A stretch of DNA of 64,000 bases from Cellulophaga omnivescoria (GTDB lineage: Bacteria; Bacteroidota; Bacteroidia; Flavobacteriales; Flavobacteriaceae): the NCBI RefSeq assembly GCF_001999725.1, contig NZ_MDDP01000024.1:44705-108704 (forward strand), given 5' to 3'. Shown in pieces: positions 1-8,477 of the stretch. The translations under genes were made by a program, and so were the position numbers. Positions within the stretch are counted from its first letter, which is position 1. Each line of letters starts with the position of its first letter. The notes under the pieces are model-generated. The model was not told the DNA's origin and made no database searches. It worked only from the letters and a program-made list of their open reading frames with translations.

Positions 1-1280
1 ATAAAGTTATATGGACAGAAGATAAGTTATACCAATTAAAACAACTTTGCACACAAATTAACAATAGTGCTATTGTTTATGTTGGAACAAGACGTTTAGC
101 AGAACAAATATCTAACTACTTAAACACAAACGGTTTTACTACTACTTTTTTTCACGGAGGAGTACCTAAAAAGGATAAAAAAACAGTTTTAAACAACTGG
201 CTTAGCAATAAAACTAAAATTATTGTTGCAACAAATGCCTTTGGTATGGGTATAGATAAACCAGATGTACGATTGGTTGTACACTATCAAATACCAGATA
301 GTATAGAAAATTACTACCAAGAAGCTGGTAGAGCTGGCAGAGACCAACAAGAAGCTAACGCTATTTTATTATTAAATAAAGAAGACCAAAACCAAGTAAA
401 ACAACAGTTTTTAAGTGTTTTACCTAGTATAGCCTTTTTAAAACTACTCTATAATAAATTAAACAACTATTTTCAAATATCATATGGTGAGGATACACAA
501 GAAACTTTTCAATTAAACTTTAATAATTTTTGCAATACATATCAGCTAAAAGGAATGCTAACTTATAACGCACTAAAAATATTAGATCAGCATTCTATAA
601 TTTCTTTAGTAGAAAACTATAATAAGCAAGCCACAGTACAGTTTATAGCCACTAAACCAACACTTAACCAATACTTAAGTACACACCATAAACTTGTTCC
701 TATTATACAAGTACTTTTAAGAACCTATGGTGGTATTTTTGAGTACCCAATAAAAATAAACACATCTTTATTAGCAAAAAAAACTAGTATTAATGAATCT
801 ACAATTCTTGATACATTAGATAAGCTTAAAAAAGATGAAATTATTAATTACACCGCTCAAAATAGCGATTTGGAACTTACATTTTTAGTACCAAGAGAGG
901 ATGACCAAACCATAAATTCATTCTCTAAAAAAGTAAAAGAATTACAGCAGGTTAAAATAAATAATATAGAAGCAATACTACATTATATTAATAATGATAG
1001 AATCTGTAGAAATGTACAACTACTAGCCTATTTTGGTGAAAAAAAGAAAAAATGTGGTAAGTGTGATGTTTGCCTAAGCAAAGGTCCTAGTACTAGCAGT
1101 TCTGTTTTAGAACTTATAGCTACAGATATAGTTAAAAAATTACAGAGCTCCACTTTAAGTTCACGAGAATTAATACATTTATTACCTTACAAACAGGAGA
1201 CCATTATAGAAGCGTTACAACTTTTATTAGAGGATGATAAAATAGATATAAACACAGAAAATAAATATACATTACAATAA
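1..1280 (+). CDS. recQ: ATP-dependent DNA helicase RecQ, 3' part (5' end outside window)
   Basis: The reading frame is open from the window edge (codons from base 3), so only the C-terminal two thirds is present. It starts inside the second RecA-like helicase domain. The motif V region ATNAFGMGID and motif VI (YYQEAGRAGRD) are plain. A RecQ zinc-binding element follows, with Cys in CRNV and CGKCDVC near the C-terminal third, and then a winged-helix region. RecQ unwinds DNA 3'-5' in recombination and repair. Its stop lies one base before the fmt start, so the two are probably co-transcribed. The first Met in the window (base 246) is internal to the helicase domain and is not the start. Confidence 0.93.
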   Translation, partial: KVIWTEDKLYQLKQLCTQINNSAIVYVGTRRLAEQISNYLNTNGFTTTFFHGGVPKKDKKTVLNNWLSNKTKIIVATNAFGMGIDKPDVRLVVHYQIPDSIENYYQEAGRAGRDQQEANAILLLNKEDQNQVKQQFLSVLPSIAFLKLLYNKLNNYFQISYGEDTQETFQLNFNNFCNTYQLKGMLTYNALKILDQHSIISLVENYNKQATVQFIATKPTLNQYLSTHHKLVPIIQVLLRTYGGIFEYPIKINTSLLAKKTSINESTILDTLDKLKKDEIINYTAQNSDLELTFLVPREDDQTINSFSKKVKELQQVKINNIEAILHYINNDRICRNVQLLAYFGEKKKKCGKCDVCLSKGPSTSSSVLELIATDIVKKLQSSTLSSRELIHLLPYKQETIIEALQLLLEDDKIDINTENKYTLQ

Positions 1281-1281
1281 T

Positions 1282-2229
1282 ATGAGCAATTTACGTATTG
1301 TTTTTATGGGCACGCCAGATTTTGCCGTTACCATATTAGATAGTTTAATACAACACAAATACAATGTGGTTGGTGTAATTACTGCTCCAGACAAACCAGC
1401 TGGACGTGGTAGAAAAATACATACATCTGCGGTAAAACAATATGCAGAAAAAAATAACCTTAACATATTACAGCCTACTAACTTAAAAAATCCTGCATTT
1501 GTAGAACAGTTAAAAGCTCTTGAAGCTAACCTACAAATTGTAGTAGCATTTAGGATGCTCCCTAAAGTTGTATGGCAAATGCCAAAATATGGCACCTTTA
1601 ACTTACACGCATCTTTATTACCACAATACCGTGGTGCTGCTCCAATTAACTGGGCAATTATAAACGGAGAAACAGAAACAGGCGTTACCACTTTCTTTAT
1701 TGATGATAAAATAGACACAGGAGAAACTATTCTTTACAAAAAAACAAACATCTCTACCACAGAAAACGCCGGCGTATTACATGACAGGTTAATGCATTTG
1801 GGTGCGGATTTAGTTATAGAAACAGTTGCCTTAATTGAAAATGAAAATGTAACTACAAAAAAACAAGAAGATAGTAGCAACTTAAAACTGGCTTACAAAA
1901 TACATAAAGACACTTGTAAAATAGATTGGACAGCAAACGCTACCAAAACCTATAACCTAATAAGAGGTCTAAGCCCATATCCGGCAGCTTGGACAACCTT
2001 ATATAACGATAACAGCAAAACAGTTTTAAAAATTTACGCTACAGAATTAATAGAAGAAACACACAGTTTACAACCGGGAAAACTAGTTTTTGATAAAAAA
2101 ACAATTAAAGTTGCTGTACCTAATGGCTACATAAAACTGTTAGAAATACAACTTTCTGGCAAGAAAAGAATGAAAACAAGCGATGTTTTAAACGGTTTAC
2201 AATTAAAAGAAACCGCATATTTAGACTAG
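1282..2229 (+). CDS. fmt: Methionyl-tRNA formyltransferase
   Basis: The 315-residue protein has the usual family length. The N-terminal formyltransferase fold starts RIVFMGTPDFAV. The 10-formyl-THF/catalytic region reads NLHASLLPQYRGAAPINWAI, with the conserved Asn and His, followed by GETETGVT. An OB-like C-terminal domain begins near residue 205. The enzyme formylates initiator Met-tRNA for translation start. The ATG is one base after the recQ stop, which indicates a shared transcript. The C-terminus is intact. Confidence 0.96.
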   Translation: MSNLRIVFMGTPDFAVTILDSLIQHKYNVVGVITAPDKPAGRGRKIHTSAVKQYAEKNNLNILQPTNLKNPAFVEQLKALEANLQIVVAFRMLPKVVWQMPKYGTFNLHASLLPQYRGAAPINWAIINGETETGVTTFFIDDKIDTGETILYKKTNISTTENAGVLHDRLMHLGADLVIETVALIENENVTTKKQEDSSNLKLAYKIHKDTCKIDWTANATKTYNLIRGLSPYPAAWTTLYNDNSKTVLKIYATELIEETHSLQPGKLVFDKKTIKVAVPNGYIKLLEIQLSGKKRMKTSDVLNGLQLKETAYLD

Positions 2230-2328
2230 CTAAGCCAATTTTGAGCATAAAAACACGTAGAAAAAGCCCTACTTTATTAACAAACAGTCTTAGTTATTAA
2301 CAAAATGATGTATTTCCCTGCAATTTAC

Positions 2329-2358
2329 TTGCGTTAACGTTAAATCCATATAAATTTG
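2329..2358 (+). promoter_or_regulatory. Flavobacterial promoter of the HU gene
   Basis: TTG at 2329-2331 and TAAATTTG at 2351-2358 are separated by 19 bases, a full match to the Bacteroidota TTG-N19-TAnnTTTG promoter. The HU start codon lies 48 bases downstream, after a very A/T-rich leader. The match is seen directly; activity is inferred. Confidence 0.75.
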
Positions 2359-2405
2359 TTAGAAGAATATAAGTTATTAAAAACAACAATTAATTTAATT
2401 TAATT

Positions 2406-2678
2406 ATGAACAAAACAGAATTAATCGATGCTATGGCAGCTGACGCTGGCATCACTAAAGCAGCAGCAAAAAAAGCATTAGAGTCTTTTTTAGGAAACGT
2501 AGAAGGATCACTTAAAAAAGGTGGTAGAGTTTCTTTAGTAGGTTTTGGATCTTGGTCTGTAACTAGAAGAGAGGCAAGAGATGGTAGAAATCCACAGACT
2601 GGAAAAACTATTAAAATTGCAGCTAAAAACGTTGTTAAATTTAAAGCAGGTACTGAGTTAAGCAACTCTGTAAACTAA
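2406..2678 (+). CDS. HU family DNA-binding protein
   Basis: The protein has 90 residues, the standard HU length. It opens MNKTELIDAMAADAGITK, the helical dimerisation part. The DNA-binding arm signature GFGSWSVTRREARDGRNPQTG spans about residues 46-66, with the conserved Pro that intercalates in the minor groove, and the protein ends FKAGTELSNSVN. It bends and compacts chromosomal DNA. The gene is monocistronic, with its own promoter at 2329-2358 and a strong hairpin terminator at 2699-2733. Confidence 0.96.
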   Translation: MNKTELIDAMAADAGITKAAAKKALESFLGNVEGSLKKGGRVSLVGFGSWSVTRREARDGRNPQTGKTIKIAAKNVVKFKAGTELSNSVN

Positions 2679-2698
2679 GCTTTACTTTAGTAAAATAT

Positions 2699-2733
2699 AA
2701 AAGCGCTTCTACTTGTTAGAAGCGCTTTTTTTT
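2699..2733 (+). terminator. Rho-independent terminator of the HU gene
   Basis: A 13-bp stem (arms 2699-2711 and 2717-2729, core AGCGCTTCT/AGAAGCGCT) with a 5-base loop is followed by a T-run. It lies 20 bases after the HU stop. Confidence 0.9.
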
Positions 2734-2791
2734 GTGGTAATCTTTTATATCTCATAAAATTTATTTAATTTAATTGAATAAACACCATTAT

Positions 2792-3352
2792 ATGCCAATT
2801 AACCAACCCCAAAAAGGAAACCTCCTTATAGCAGAACCTTCACTAACAGGTGATGTGTCTTTTAATAGGTCTATAGTATTATTAGCAGAACATAATAATG
2901 ATGGCTCTGTAGGTTTTATTTTAAACAAACCACTAGAATACACCATTAACGACCTTGTAGATGACATTAAACCTTCTTTTAAAGTATACAACGGAGGTCC
3001 CGTAGAACAAGACAATTTATACTTTATACACAAAGTACCAGAACTTATAGAAGGTAGTATAGAAATATCTAATGGTATTTTTTGGGGTGGCGATTTTCAA
3101 AAAATAATTGGGCTCATAAACAATAATATCATAACCCAAAAGGACATTCGTTTTTTCTTAGGATATTCTGGTTGGGATTCTATGCAATTAGATTATGAAC
3201 TAACTTCTAAATCTTGGATTATAGCCACAAACGAATTAAAAAGCGAAATTTTAGAAAAATGCACCAATAATCTTTGGAAAGAAAAAATGGACCAATTAGG
3301 TGGTGATTATCTTTTATGGTCTAATGCTCCAGAAAACCCTGCCTTAAATTAA
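2792..3352 (+). CDS. YqgE/AlgH family protein (UPF0301)
   Basis: The ATG start gives MPINQPQKGNLLIAEP, which matches the family N-terminus. A TTG 18 bases upstream would add six unconserved residues and was not chosen. Family signatures are LLIAEPSLTGDVSFNRS, GSVGFILNKPL and FFLGYSGWDSMQLDYEL. The fold is known but the molecular role is not settled; in pseudomonads AlgH has been tied to envelope and alginate phenotypes. Its stop overlaps the stop of the convergent aminotransferase gene (TTAA shared), leaving no room for a terminator between them. Confidence 0.9.
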   Translation: MPINQPQKGNLLIAEPSLTGDVSFNRSIVLLAEHNNDGSVGFILNKPLEYTINDLVDDIKPSFKVYNGGPVEQDNLYFIHKVPELIEGSIEISNGIFWGGDFQKIIGLINNNIITQKDIRFFLGYSGWDSMQLDYELTSKSWIIATNELKSEILEKCTNNLWKEKMDQLGGDYLLWSNAPENPALN

Positions 3353-4194
3353 GATAATCTAGCTATTGCATTTAACTTTCCTAGTAAATCTTTTGCAACT
3401 GTATTAGAATACTCCTTTTTTCTATATTTTGTAATAGACTGTATACCCGTAATGGCATTAGTTATAAAAAGCTCATCTGCCTTTTGCAATTCAAAAGGAG
3501 AAATAGAGTCTTCTTTAAATGTGTAATTATCTAATTTCTCTAAACTAGCAATTAATTTTTTACGTGTAATACCATTTAAACAACCATCCTTTAGTGGTGG
3601 TGTTTTTATTGTATTTCCTTTAACTAAAAACAAATTACCATTTAAAGCCTCTACAACTTGTTTTTGGTTATTTAAAAGCAAACAGTTGCTATAGCCATTT
3701 TCCTTAGCGTAAATACTTCCTAAAACGTTTATAAGTTTGTTGTTAGACTTTAATGTAGACAATAAACCTGTATTTACATAATGATCTTTAAAAAGTTCTA
3801 CCTCATAATGCTCATTAGAGTGCACATAAAATGCATTCTCTAACACTTTTGTCTCTATAATAAAACTAACATTATTGGTTTGTGGCAAATACAAACCTCC
3901 ATTGTTTCTAAAAACCGTAAGTCTTATTCTTAATGCTTCATTTAACAAATTACTAGCTTCAATAGTATTTAAAATTTGCTCTTCTAAATACTCCATTGTA
4001 AAGTTCATTGGTATTTCCATACGCAAAATTCGCATAGAAGCCATAAGGCGTAAATAATGATCTTCCCAAAAATAAATTTTTCCATTTACAACACGCATAC
4101 TTTCAAACAATGAGTCGCCATAACGCAATCCTCTGTTTTCTTCATTTAAAAATAAAGTGTTATTTTCTACTAGTTCTCCATTAAAATTTATCAT
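3349..4194 (-). CDS. Aminotransferase class IV (aminodeoxychorismate lyase / branched-chain aminotransferase family)
   Basis: The 281-residue PLP fold-type IV enzyme starts MINFNGELVENNTLFLNEENRGLRYGDSLFES, with the family's RGLRYGDSLFES signature. The PLP-lysine region around STLKSNNKLINVL and a cofactor-phosphate-binding CLNGITRK segment are recognisable. In Flavobacteria such proteins are commonly annotated as 4-amino-4-deoxychorismate lyase (PabC, folate) or as BCAT-like, and sequence alone does not decide. Unusually, its ATG directly abuts the poly-T tract of a terminator-like hairpin (4195-4223) belonging to the gene upstream. Confidence 0.82.
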   Translation of the reverse strand: MINFNGELVENNTLFLNEENRGLRYGDSLFESMRVVNGKIYFWEDHYLRLMASMRILRMEIPMNFTMEYLEEQILNTIEASNLLNEALRIRLTVFRNNGGLYLPQTNNVSFIIETKVLENAFYVHSNEHYEVELFKDHYVNTGLLSTLKSNNKLINVLGSIYAKENGYSNCLLLNNQKQVVEALNGNLFLVKGNTIKTPPLKDGCLNGITRKKLIASLEKLDNYTFKEDSISPFELQKADELFITNAITGIQSITKYRKKEYSNTVAKDLLGKLNAIARLS

Positions 4195-4223
4195 AAAAAA
4201 AAGCCTTGAAAAAAATTCAAGGC
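4195..4223 (-). terminator. Terminator-like hairpin abutting the downstream start codon
   Basis: On the minus strand the arms GCCTTGAA (4216-4223) and TTCAAGGC (4203-4210) form an 8-bp stem followed by eight Ts (4202-4195). The next three bases are the ATG of the aminotransferase gene. It should terminate the SRPBCC gene transcript, and it leaves no independent leader for the next gene. Confidence 0.75.
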
Positions 4224-4249
4224 CAAAGATATTGTTTATTTCATAATTT

Positions 4250-4633
4250 CTAGGCAGATCCTAAGACTTGTTTTAAACTAGAAATTTGATTTGTCCATAA
4301 TAATTTACCTTCCTCTACTTCATCTTCGTCTGCAAAGTCAGAAATAAATAAAGAAACGTCTGATGTAATATCATCTACCTTAATACGAAGTTCAAAATAA
4401 CAATCGTCATCATCATCCTCCCAAGCAAAACGAATAAATTCGTCGCTTTTTTTCTTTAACAAATTAGCAACTTCTTCAGATCCGTCCCAAATAAATGTAA
4501 ATTTTTCTCCTCTTGAGTTAACGTTGTCTGCAAACCATTCAGATAAGCCTGATGGTGTAGATATATATTGGTAAAGCATTTGTGGTGAGGACTGTATCAC
4601 AAACTCTAGTTCATAGTTAATTTTATCGCTCAT
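4250..4633 (-). CDS. SRPBCC / START-like domain protein (AHSA1-type)
   Basis: Starting at the internal Met (MSDKINYELEF) gives 127 residues; an eight-residue upstream extension is unlikely. The pattern is SRPBCC: a first strand, then SSPQMLYQYISTPSGLSEWFADNV (the usual helix with W-F-A-D), then an F-x-W strand, a very acidic segment (DDDDDCYFEL), and a long C-terminal helix ending LWTNQISSLKQVLGSA. Such proteins bind hydrophobic ligands or act like Aha1; the ligand here is unknown. A hairpin terminator follows at once. Confidence 0.8.
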   Translation of the reverse strand: MSDKINYELEFVIQSSPQMLYQYISTPSGLSEWFADNVNSRGEKFTFIWDGSEEVANLLKKKSDEFIRFAWEDDDDDCYFELRIKVDDITSDVSLFISDFADEDEVEEGKLLWTNQISSLKQVLGSA

Positions 4634-4719
4634 TCTCGTAATGTTTAGAAAAGGCAATATATATATTTCTTTATGATAATAAAACTAAAACAGCTATAAT
4701 ATTTTTATCAAAATTTATT

Positions 4720-4750
4720 TTGATAAACAGAAAAAAGATACATATATTTG
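4720..4750 (+). promoter_or_regulatory. Promoter of the tRNA-Met gene
   Basis: TTG at 4720-4722 and TATATTTG at 4743-4750 are 20 bases apart, a clear flavobacterial promoter, 21 bases upstream of the mature tRNA 5' end. Confidence 0.75.
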
Positions 4751-4771
4751 CACCCGTTAAAAAAAACACCT

Positions 4772-4845
4772 GGCGAGGTAGCTCAGTTGGTTAGAGCGTC
4801 GGATTCATAACCCGGAGGTCACGAGTTCAACTCTCGTTCTCGCTA
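4772..4845 (+). tRNA. tRNA-Met (CAT anticodon)
   Basis: A complete cloverleaf can be folded. The 7-bp acceptor is GGCGAGG with TCTCGCT, including G-U at both ends. The D arm is GCTCAGTTGGTTAGAGC, the anticodon loop carries CAT, and the T arm is ACGAG-TTCAACT-CTCGT, with discriminator A at 4845. CCA is not encoded. The G1-U72 pair and the absence of three G-C pairs under the anticodon loop argue for elongator rather than initiator. A lysidine-modified tRNA-Ile cannot be excluded by eye. Confidence 0.93.
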
Positions 4846-4853
4846 CAACTCTA

Positions 4854-4889
4854 AAAAGCGATTTAGTTTTCACTAAATCGCTTTTTTTT
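4854..4889 (+). terminator. Terminator of the tRNA gene
   Basis: Perfect arms AAAAGCGATTTAGT (4854-4867) and ACTAAATCGCTTTT (4872-4885) with a four-base loop are followed by further Ts. Confidence 0.9.
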
Positions 4890-4972
4890 ATAAAAATTTT
4901 AAGCTTCATTACTAACGTAATTTTTAGACATATTGTAACTTTATCTCTTACATAACATTATAACTTTTGTGT

Positions 4973-5269
4973 ATGAGCAAATTTTCTGAAATCATAAATA
5001 AAGACATCCCTGTTTTAGTAGACTTTTATGCAGAATGGTGTGGCCCTTGTAAAGCAATGAGCCCAATTTTAAAGGATGTAAAAGAAAGTTTAAAGGATCA
5101 GGTTTCAATTATTAAAATTGATGTTGACAAAAACCAAACATTAGCCTCTAAATATCAAGTAAAGGGCGTGCCTACTTTAGTGCTTTTTAAAAACGGTAAA
5201 CAAGTTTGGAGACAGTCTGGAGTGTTACAAAAAAACGAATTACTATCTATTATTACACAAGCTAGCTAA
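4973..5269 (+). CDS. Thioredoxin
   Basis: A 98-residue single thioredoxin domain with the active site AEWCGPCK near residues 25-32, the cis-Pro loop VKGVPTLVLFKNG, and no signal peptide, so it is cytoplasmic. The ATG at 4973 (MSKFSEIINK) is preferred over an in-frame TTG six bases upstream. The stop TAA shares its last base with the ATG of the following methyltransferase, so the two are translationally coupled. It reduces protein disulfides; whether this is the main thioredoxin of the cell cannot be told. Confidence 0.92.
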   Translation: MSKFSEIINKDIPVLVDFYAEWCGPCKAMSPILKDVKESLKDQVSIIKIDVDKNQTLASKYQVKGVPTLVLFKNGKQVWRQSGVLQKNELLSIITQAS

Positions 5270-5856
5270 TGAACCTTACTGAAGATTATTGGGACAACAG
5301 GTATAAAAAAAGCGATATTGGTTGGGATATTGGTGAAATTTCTACACCTTTAAAAAATTATTTTGACCAATTAAAAAATAAAGAAACACGTATTTTAATA
5401 CCTGGTGGCGGAAATAGTTATGAGGCAGAATACTTACATAACAACAATTTTAAAAATATTTATGTTGTAGATGTTTCTAAAACAGCATTAAATAATTTTA
5501 GCACTAGAGTACCAAGTTTTCCTAAAGAACACCTACTCCACTCTAATTTTTTTGATTTAGACATAAAGTTTGATTTAATTATTGAACAAACTTTTTTTTG
5601 CGCCATAAACCCTAATTTAAGATCTAAATACGTTTTAAAAGCCTATAATTTACTAAATACAAATGGCAAAGTTGCGGGGTTACTCTTTAACCTACCGTTA
5701 AATGATAACGAACCTCCTTTTGGTGGCTCTAAAGAAGAGTATCTTACTTATTTTACTCCATATTTTAAGATTAAAACTATGGAAGAAGCCTACAATTCTA
5801 TAAAACCTAGAGCAGGGAAAGAATTGTTTTTTATCATTACAAAAAAAGAAAAATAA
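5269..5856 (+). CDS. TPMT-family SAM-dependent methyltransferase
   Basis: The 195-residue protein starts with the thiopurine methyltransferase-type helix DYWDNRYKKSDIGWDIG. Motif I is LIPGGGNSYEAEYL near residues 44-58, and motif II-like VVDVSKTALNNF binds the SAM ribose. DLIIEQTFFCAINP is the typical post-motif loop. Flavobacterial members are often labelled SAM-dependent methyltransferase with unknown small-molecule acceptor (thiol, selenium or tellurium compounds are known in the family). The one-base overlap with thioredoxin suggests a shared redox or thiol theme, which is inference. Confidence 0.83.
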   Translation: MNLTEDYWDNRYKKSDIGWDIGEISTPLKNYFDQLKNKETRILIPGGGNSYEAEYLHNNNFKNIYVVDVSKTALNNFSTRVPSFPKEHLLHSNFFDLDIKFDLIIEQTFFCAINPNLRSKYVLKAYNLLNTNGKVAGLLFNLPLNDNEPPFGGSKEEYLTYFTPYFKIKTMEEAYNSIKPRAGKELFFIITKKEK

Positions 5857-5945
5857 ATACTTTTAATTCTTACACTTATTTGTAATAAATGTTACATAGT
5901 TTTTAGCATCTGTGTTGTATTTTTATAGCATAAACTTACAAGCAT

Positions 5946-7277
5946 ATGGAGGACATGCTATTTTATGATAGAATGCAATTTGCGTTTACTATCACATTTC
6001 ATTATTTATTTCCGCAATTAACAATGGGCTTATCCTTAATAATTGTCTATTTTAAATGGAAATTTCTTAGAACAAATACTTTAAAATATAATGAAGCTGC
6101 TAAATTTTGGATGAAAATTTTTGCACTTAACTTTGCTATGGGTGTTGTAACTGGTATTCCTATGGAATTTCAGTTTGGCACCAATTGGGCTAAGTTTTCT
6201 GAGCTTACAGGTGGTATTATTGGGCAAACCTTAGCTATGGAAGGTATGTTTTCATTTTTTTTAGAATCTTCTTTTTTAGGCCTATTTATTTTTGGTGAAA
6301 AACTTTTAGGTCATAAACTGCATTTTGTTACTGGTTTTCTTGTGTTTTTAGGCTCTTGGGCAAGTGGTTATTTAATAATTGCAACGCACTCCTGGATGCA
6401 ATATCCTGTTGGGTATGAAATTTTAGAAAATGGTAAGTTTGTTTTAAATAATTTTGGCGCGCTTTTTTCTAACCCGTGGTTGTTACCTTCATACCTACAT
6501 AACCAAGCGGCATCATTAGTAACATCTTCTTTTGTAGTTGCTGCTATAGGTGCTTTCTATCTATTAAATAATAAACACAATGAATTTGGTAAGTTATTTT
6601 TAAAAACTGGTGTTATTTTTGGCTTAATATCTAGCCTATTGGTAGCTTTCCCAACAGGAGATTTAGTTGCAAAAAATGTGGCTAAACACCAGCCTGTTAC
6701 TTTTGCCGCTATGGAAGGTATTTTTGAAACCGAAAAAGGTGGCTCCGAAATTGTTCTTATTGGACAACCCAATATGCTTGAAAAAAAATTAGACAATAAA
6801 ATTGCGGTACCCAACATATTAAGCTTTTTAACATACCAAGACTGGAATGCAGAAATTAAGGGATTAAATGAGTTTAGTAAAGACTTGCACCCTACAAACA
6901 TACCTAGCTTATATTATGCTTACCATATTATGGTAGGGTTAGGCACAATTTTTATTGGTTTAATGTTAGTTGCTGTTGTACAATTATTTCGTAAAAAACT
7001 TTACAAAACTAAATGGGTATTATGGTCTATAATGTTTATGTTGCCGTTTCCTTACATTGCCAATACAACAGGCTGGTACACTGCTGAATTAGGTAGGCAA
7101 CCTTGGCTTGTATACAATTTATTACGTACCGCAGATGGGGCTTCGCCAACAGTTTCATCTGGTAATACACTTTTTACATTATTAGGCTTTATTGGCCTAT
7201 ACTTACTACTTGGCTTGCTATTTTTAATGCTTGCAGGAAAAATTATAAATAAAGGTCCACAACTAAACAACCACTAA
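5946..7277 (+). CDS. cydA: Cytochrome bd ubiquinol oxidase subunit I
   Basis: The 443-residue integral membrane protein opens with MLFYDRMQFAFTITFHYLFPQ; His19 is the position expected for the heme b595 ligand. About nine transmembrane segments can be traced, and the heme-ligand helix carries ELGRQPWLVYN near the C-terminus. The protein is shorter than the E. coli subunit, consistent with the short-Q-loop class. With CydB it oxidises quinol and reduces oxygen at high affinity, supporting microaerobic respiration. cydB follows after two bases. Confidence 0.96.
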   Translation: MEDMLFYDRMQFAFTITFHYLFPQLTMGLSLIIVYFKWKFLRTNTLKYNEAAKFWMKIFALNFAMGVVTGIPMEFQFGTNWAKFSELTGGIIGQTLAMEGMFSFFLESSFLGLFIFGEKLLGHKLHFVTGFLVFLGSWASGYLIIATHSWMQYPVGYEILENGKFVLNNFGALFSNPWLLPSYLHNQAASLVTSSFVVAAIGAFYLLNNKHNEFGKLFLKTGVIFGLISSLLVAFPTGDLVAKNVAKHQPVTFAAMEGIFETEKGGSEIVLIGQPNMLEKKLDNKIAVPNILSFLTYQDWNAEIKGLNEFSKDLHPTNIPSLYYAYHIMVGLGTIFIGLMLVAVVQLFRKKLYKTKWVLWSIMFMLPFPYIANTTGWYTAELGRQPWLVYNLLRTADGASPTVSSGNTLFTLLGFIGLYLLLGLLFLMLAGKIINKGPQLNNH

Positions 7278-7279
7278 TT

Positions 7280-8356
7280 ATGGAACTATTTTGGTATATA
7301 ATACTAATGACAATGCTTGCCATTTATGTAATTTTAGATGGTTATGATTTTGGGGCAGGAATTATACATTTATTTTTTGCAAAAAAAGAAAAGGATAAAA
7401 AAGCAATAACTAATGCAATAGGTCCTTTTTGGGATGCTAATGAGGTATGGCTAATTGCCTCTGGTGGTGTTTTATTTTTTGCTTTCCCTACTTTGTATGC
7501 GTCGTCATTTAGTGGGTTTTATTTGCCATTAATTATAATTTTATGGTTGCTTATTTTTAGAGCCATAGGACTAGAACTTCGGGGACAAATACACAATAAA
7601 ATATGGGAAACTATATGGGATAAGGCTTTTGGAATTGCAAGTTTACTATTAGCACTTTTTTTTGGTGTAGCATTGGGTAATGTTGTTAGAGGCGTAAATT
7701 TAGGCAATGTTGTAGATGGTGTTTCTACGCATGAAGCACACTATTTCTTTTTACCATTATGGAACCCTAGTTTTAGTCCGCACGCAGAACAACTAGGTAT
7801 TATAGATTGGTTCACCCTGCTTTTAGGTATTATTGGTGTAGTTGCGCTTACAATACACGGTGCAAACTGGATTATATTTAAAACTAATTCTGATATCAAT
7901 GAAAAACTAAAAAAAGTAGTTTTTAATTTAAATATAGTTTTACTTGCATTAGTAATTATATCCATATCTGTATGGCACATTATAGAGCCAGATCCTTTTC
8001 ATAATTTTATAGACAAACCTTTGTTATGCATATTTCCTTTAATAGCTTTTATTGGCCTATTTGGTTTATTTAAGGTAAAACATTTTAAAAAGCATGGAAT
8101 GGGATTTGTATTTTCTACGTTGTTTTTATTTGGAGGATTAACATCTACTGTAGCTTCAATATTTCCCAAGGTTTTGCCATCTACAAATAATATAAATCCA
8201 GATTTAACTTTATATAATGTTGCAGCAGATGAATACGGACTTTCTGTAGGTGTTCACTGGTTTGCAATTGCTGCCGTACTAGTTGCAATTTATATGGTTA
8301 TACAATACAAAGTTTTTAAAGGTAAAATGGATGATGTTGGCTACGGAGAACATTAA
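7280..8356 (+). CDS. cydB: Cytochrome bd ubiquinol oxidase subunit II
   Basis: This 358-residue polytopic membrane protein shows the family N-terminus WYIILMTMLAIYVILDGYDFGAG and the GPFWDANEVWLI segment characteristic of CydB. It forms the bd oxidase heterodimer with the CydA encoded two bases upstream. No cydX-like or cydCD gene is adjacent. The operon ends here; the next 121 bases are intergenic before a separately transcribed regulator. Confidence 0.95.
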   Translation: MELFWYIILMTMLAIYVILDGYDFGAGIIHLFFAKKEKDKKAITNAIGPFWDANEVWLIASGGVLFFAFPTLYASSFSGFYLPLIIILWLLIFRAIGLELRGQIHNKIWETIWDKAFGIASLLLALFFGVALGNVVRGVNLGNVVDGVSTHEAHYFFLPLWNPSFSPHAEQLGIIDWFTLLLGIIGVVALTIHGANWIIFKTNSDINEKLKKVVFNLNIVLLALVIISISVWHIIEPDPFHNFIDKPLLCIFPLIAFIGLFGLFKVKHFKKHGMGFVFSTLFLFGGLTSTVASIFPKVLPSTNNINPDLTLYNVAADEYGLSVGVHWFAIAAVLVAIYMVIQYKVFKGKMDDVGYGEH

Positions 8357-8462
8357 AAAACAAAATTATATAAGCCATTAAAAATCAAACAACTAAAATA
8401 ATTTAACTATAAATAAACTTTTTTAGCTTACAATTTAGCTACAATTAATTGCATTTATTGTT

Positions 8463-8470
8463 TACATTTG
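8463..8470 (+). promoter_or_regulatory. -7 element of the XRE/S24 regulator gene
   Basis: TACATTTG matches TAnnTTTG exactly and sits eight bases before the ATG, so the transcript would be nearly leaderless. No TTG is found at 17-20 bases upstream (the only near one is 11 bases away), so the -33 element is weak or absent. Confidence 0.5.
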
Positions 8471-8477
8471 TAGCATT

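Noticed and set aside
2774..2791. TTG start adding six residues to the YqgE protein
   Set aside because: Family members begin near the MPINQPQKG segment, so the ATG at 2792 is preferred.
4967..4972. TTG start for thioredoxin two codons upstream of the ATG
   Set aside because: The ATG at 4973 gives the usual thioredoxin N-terminus; the extra residues add nothing.
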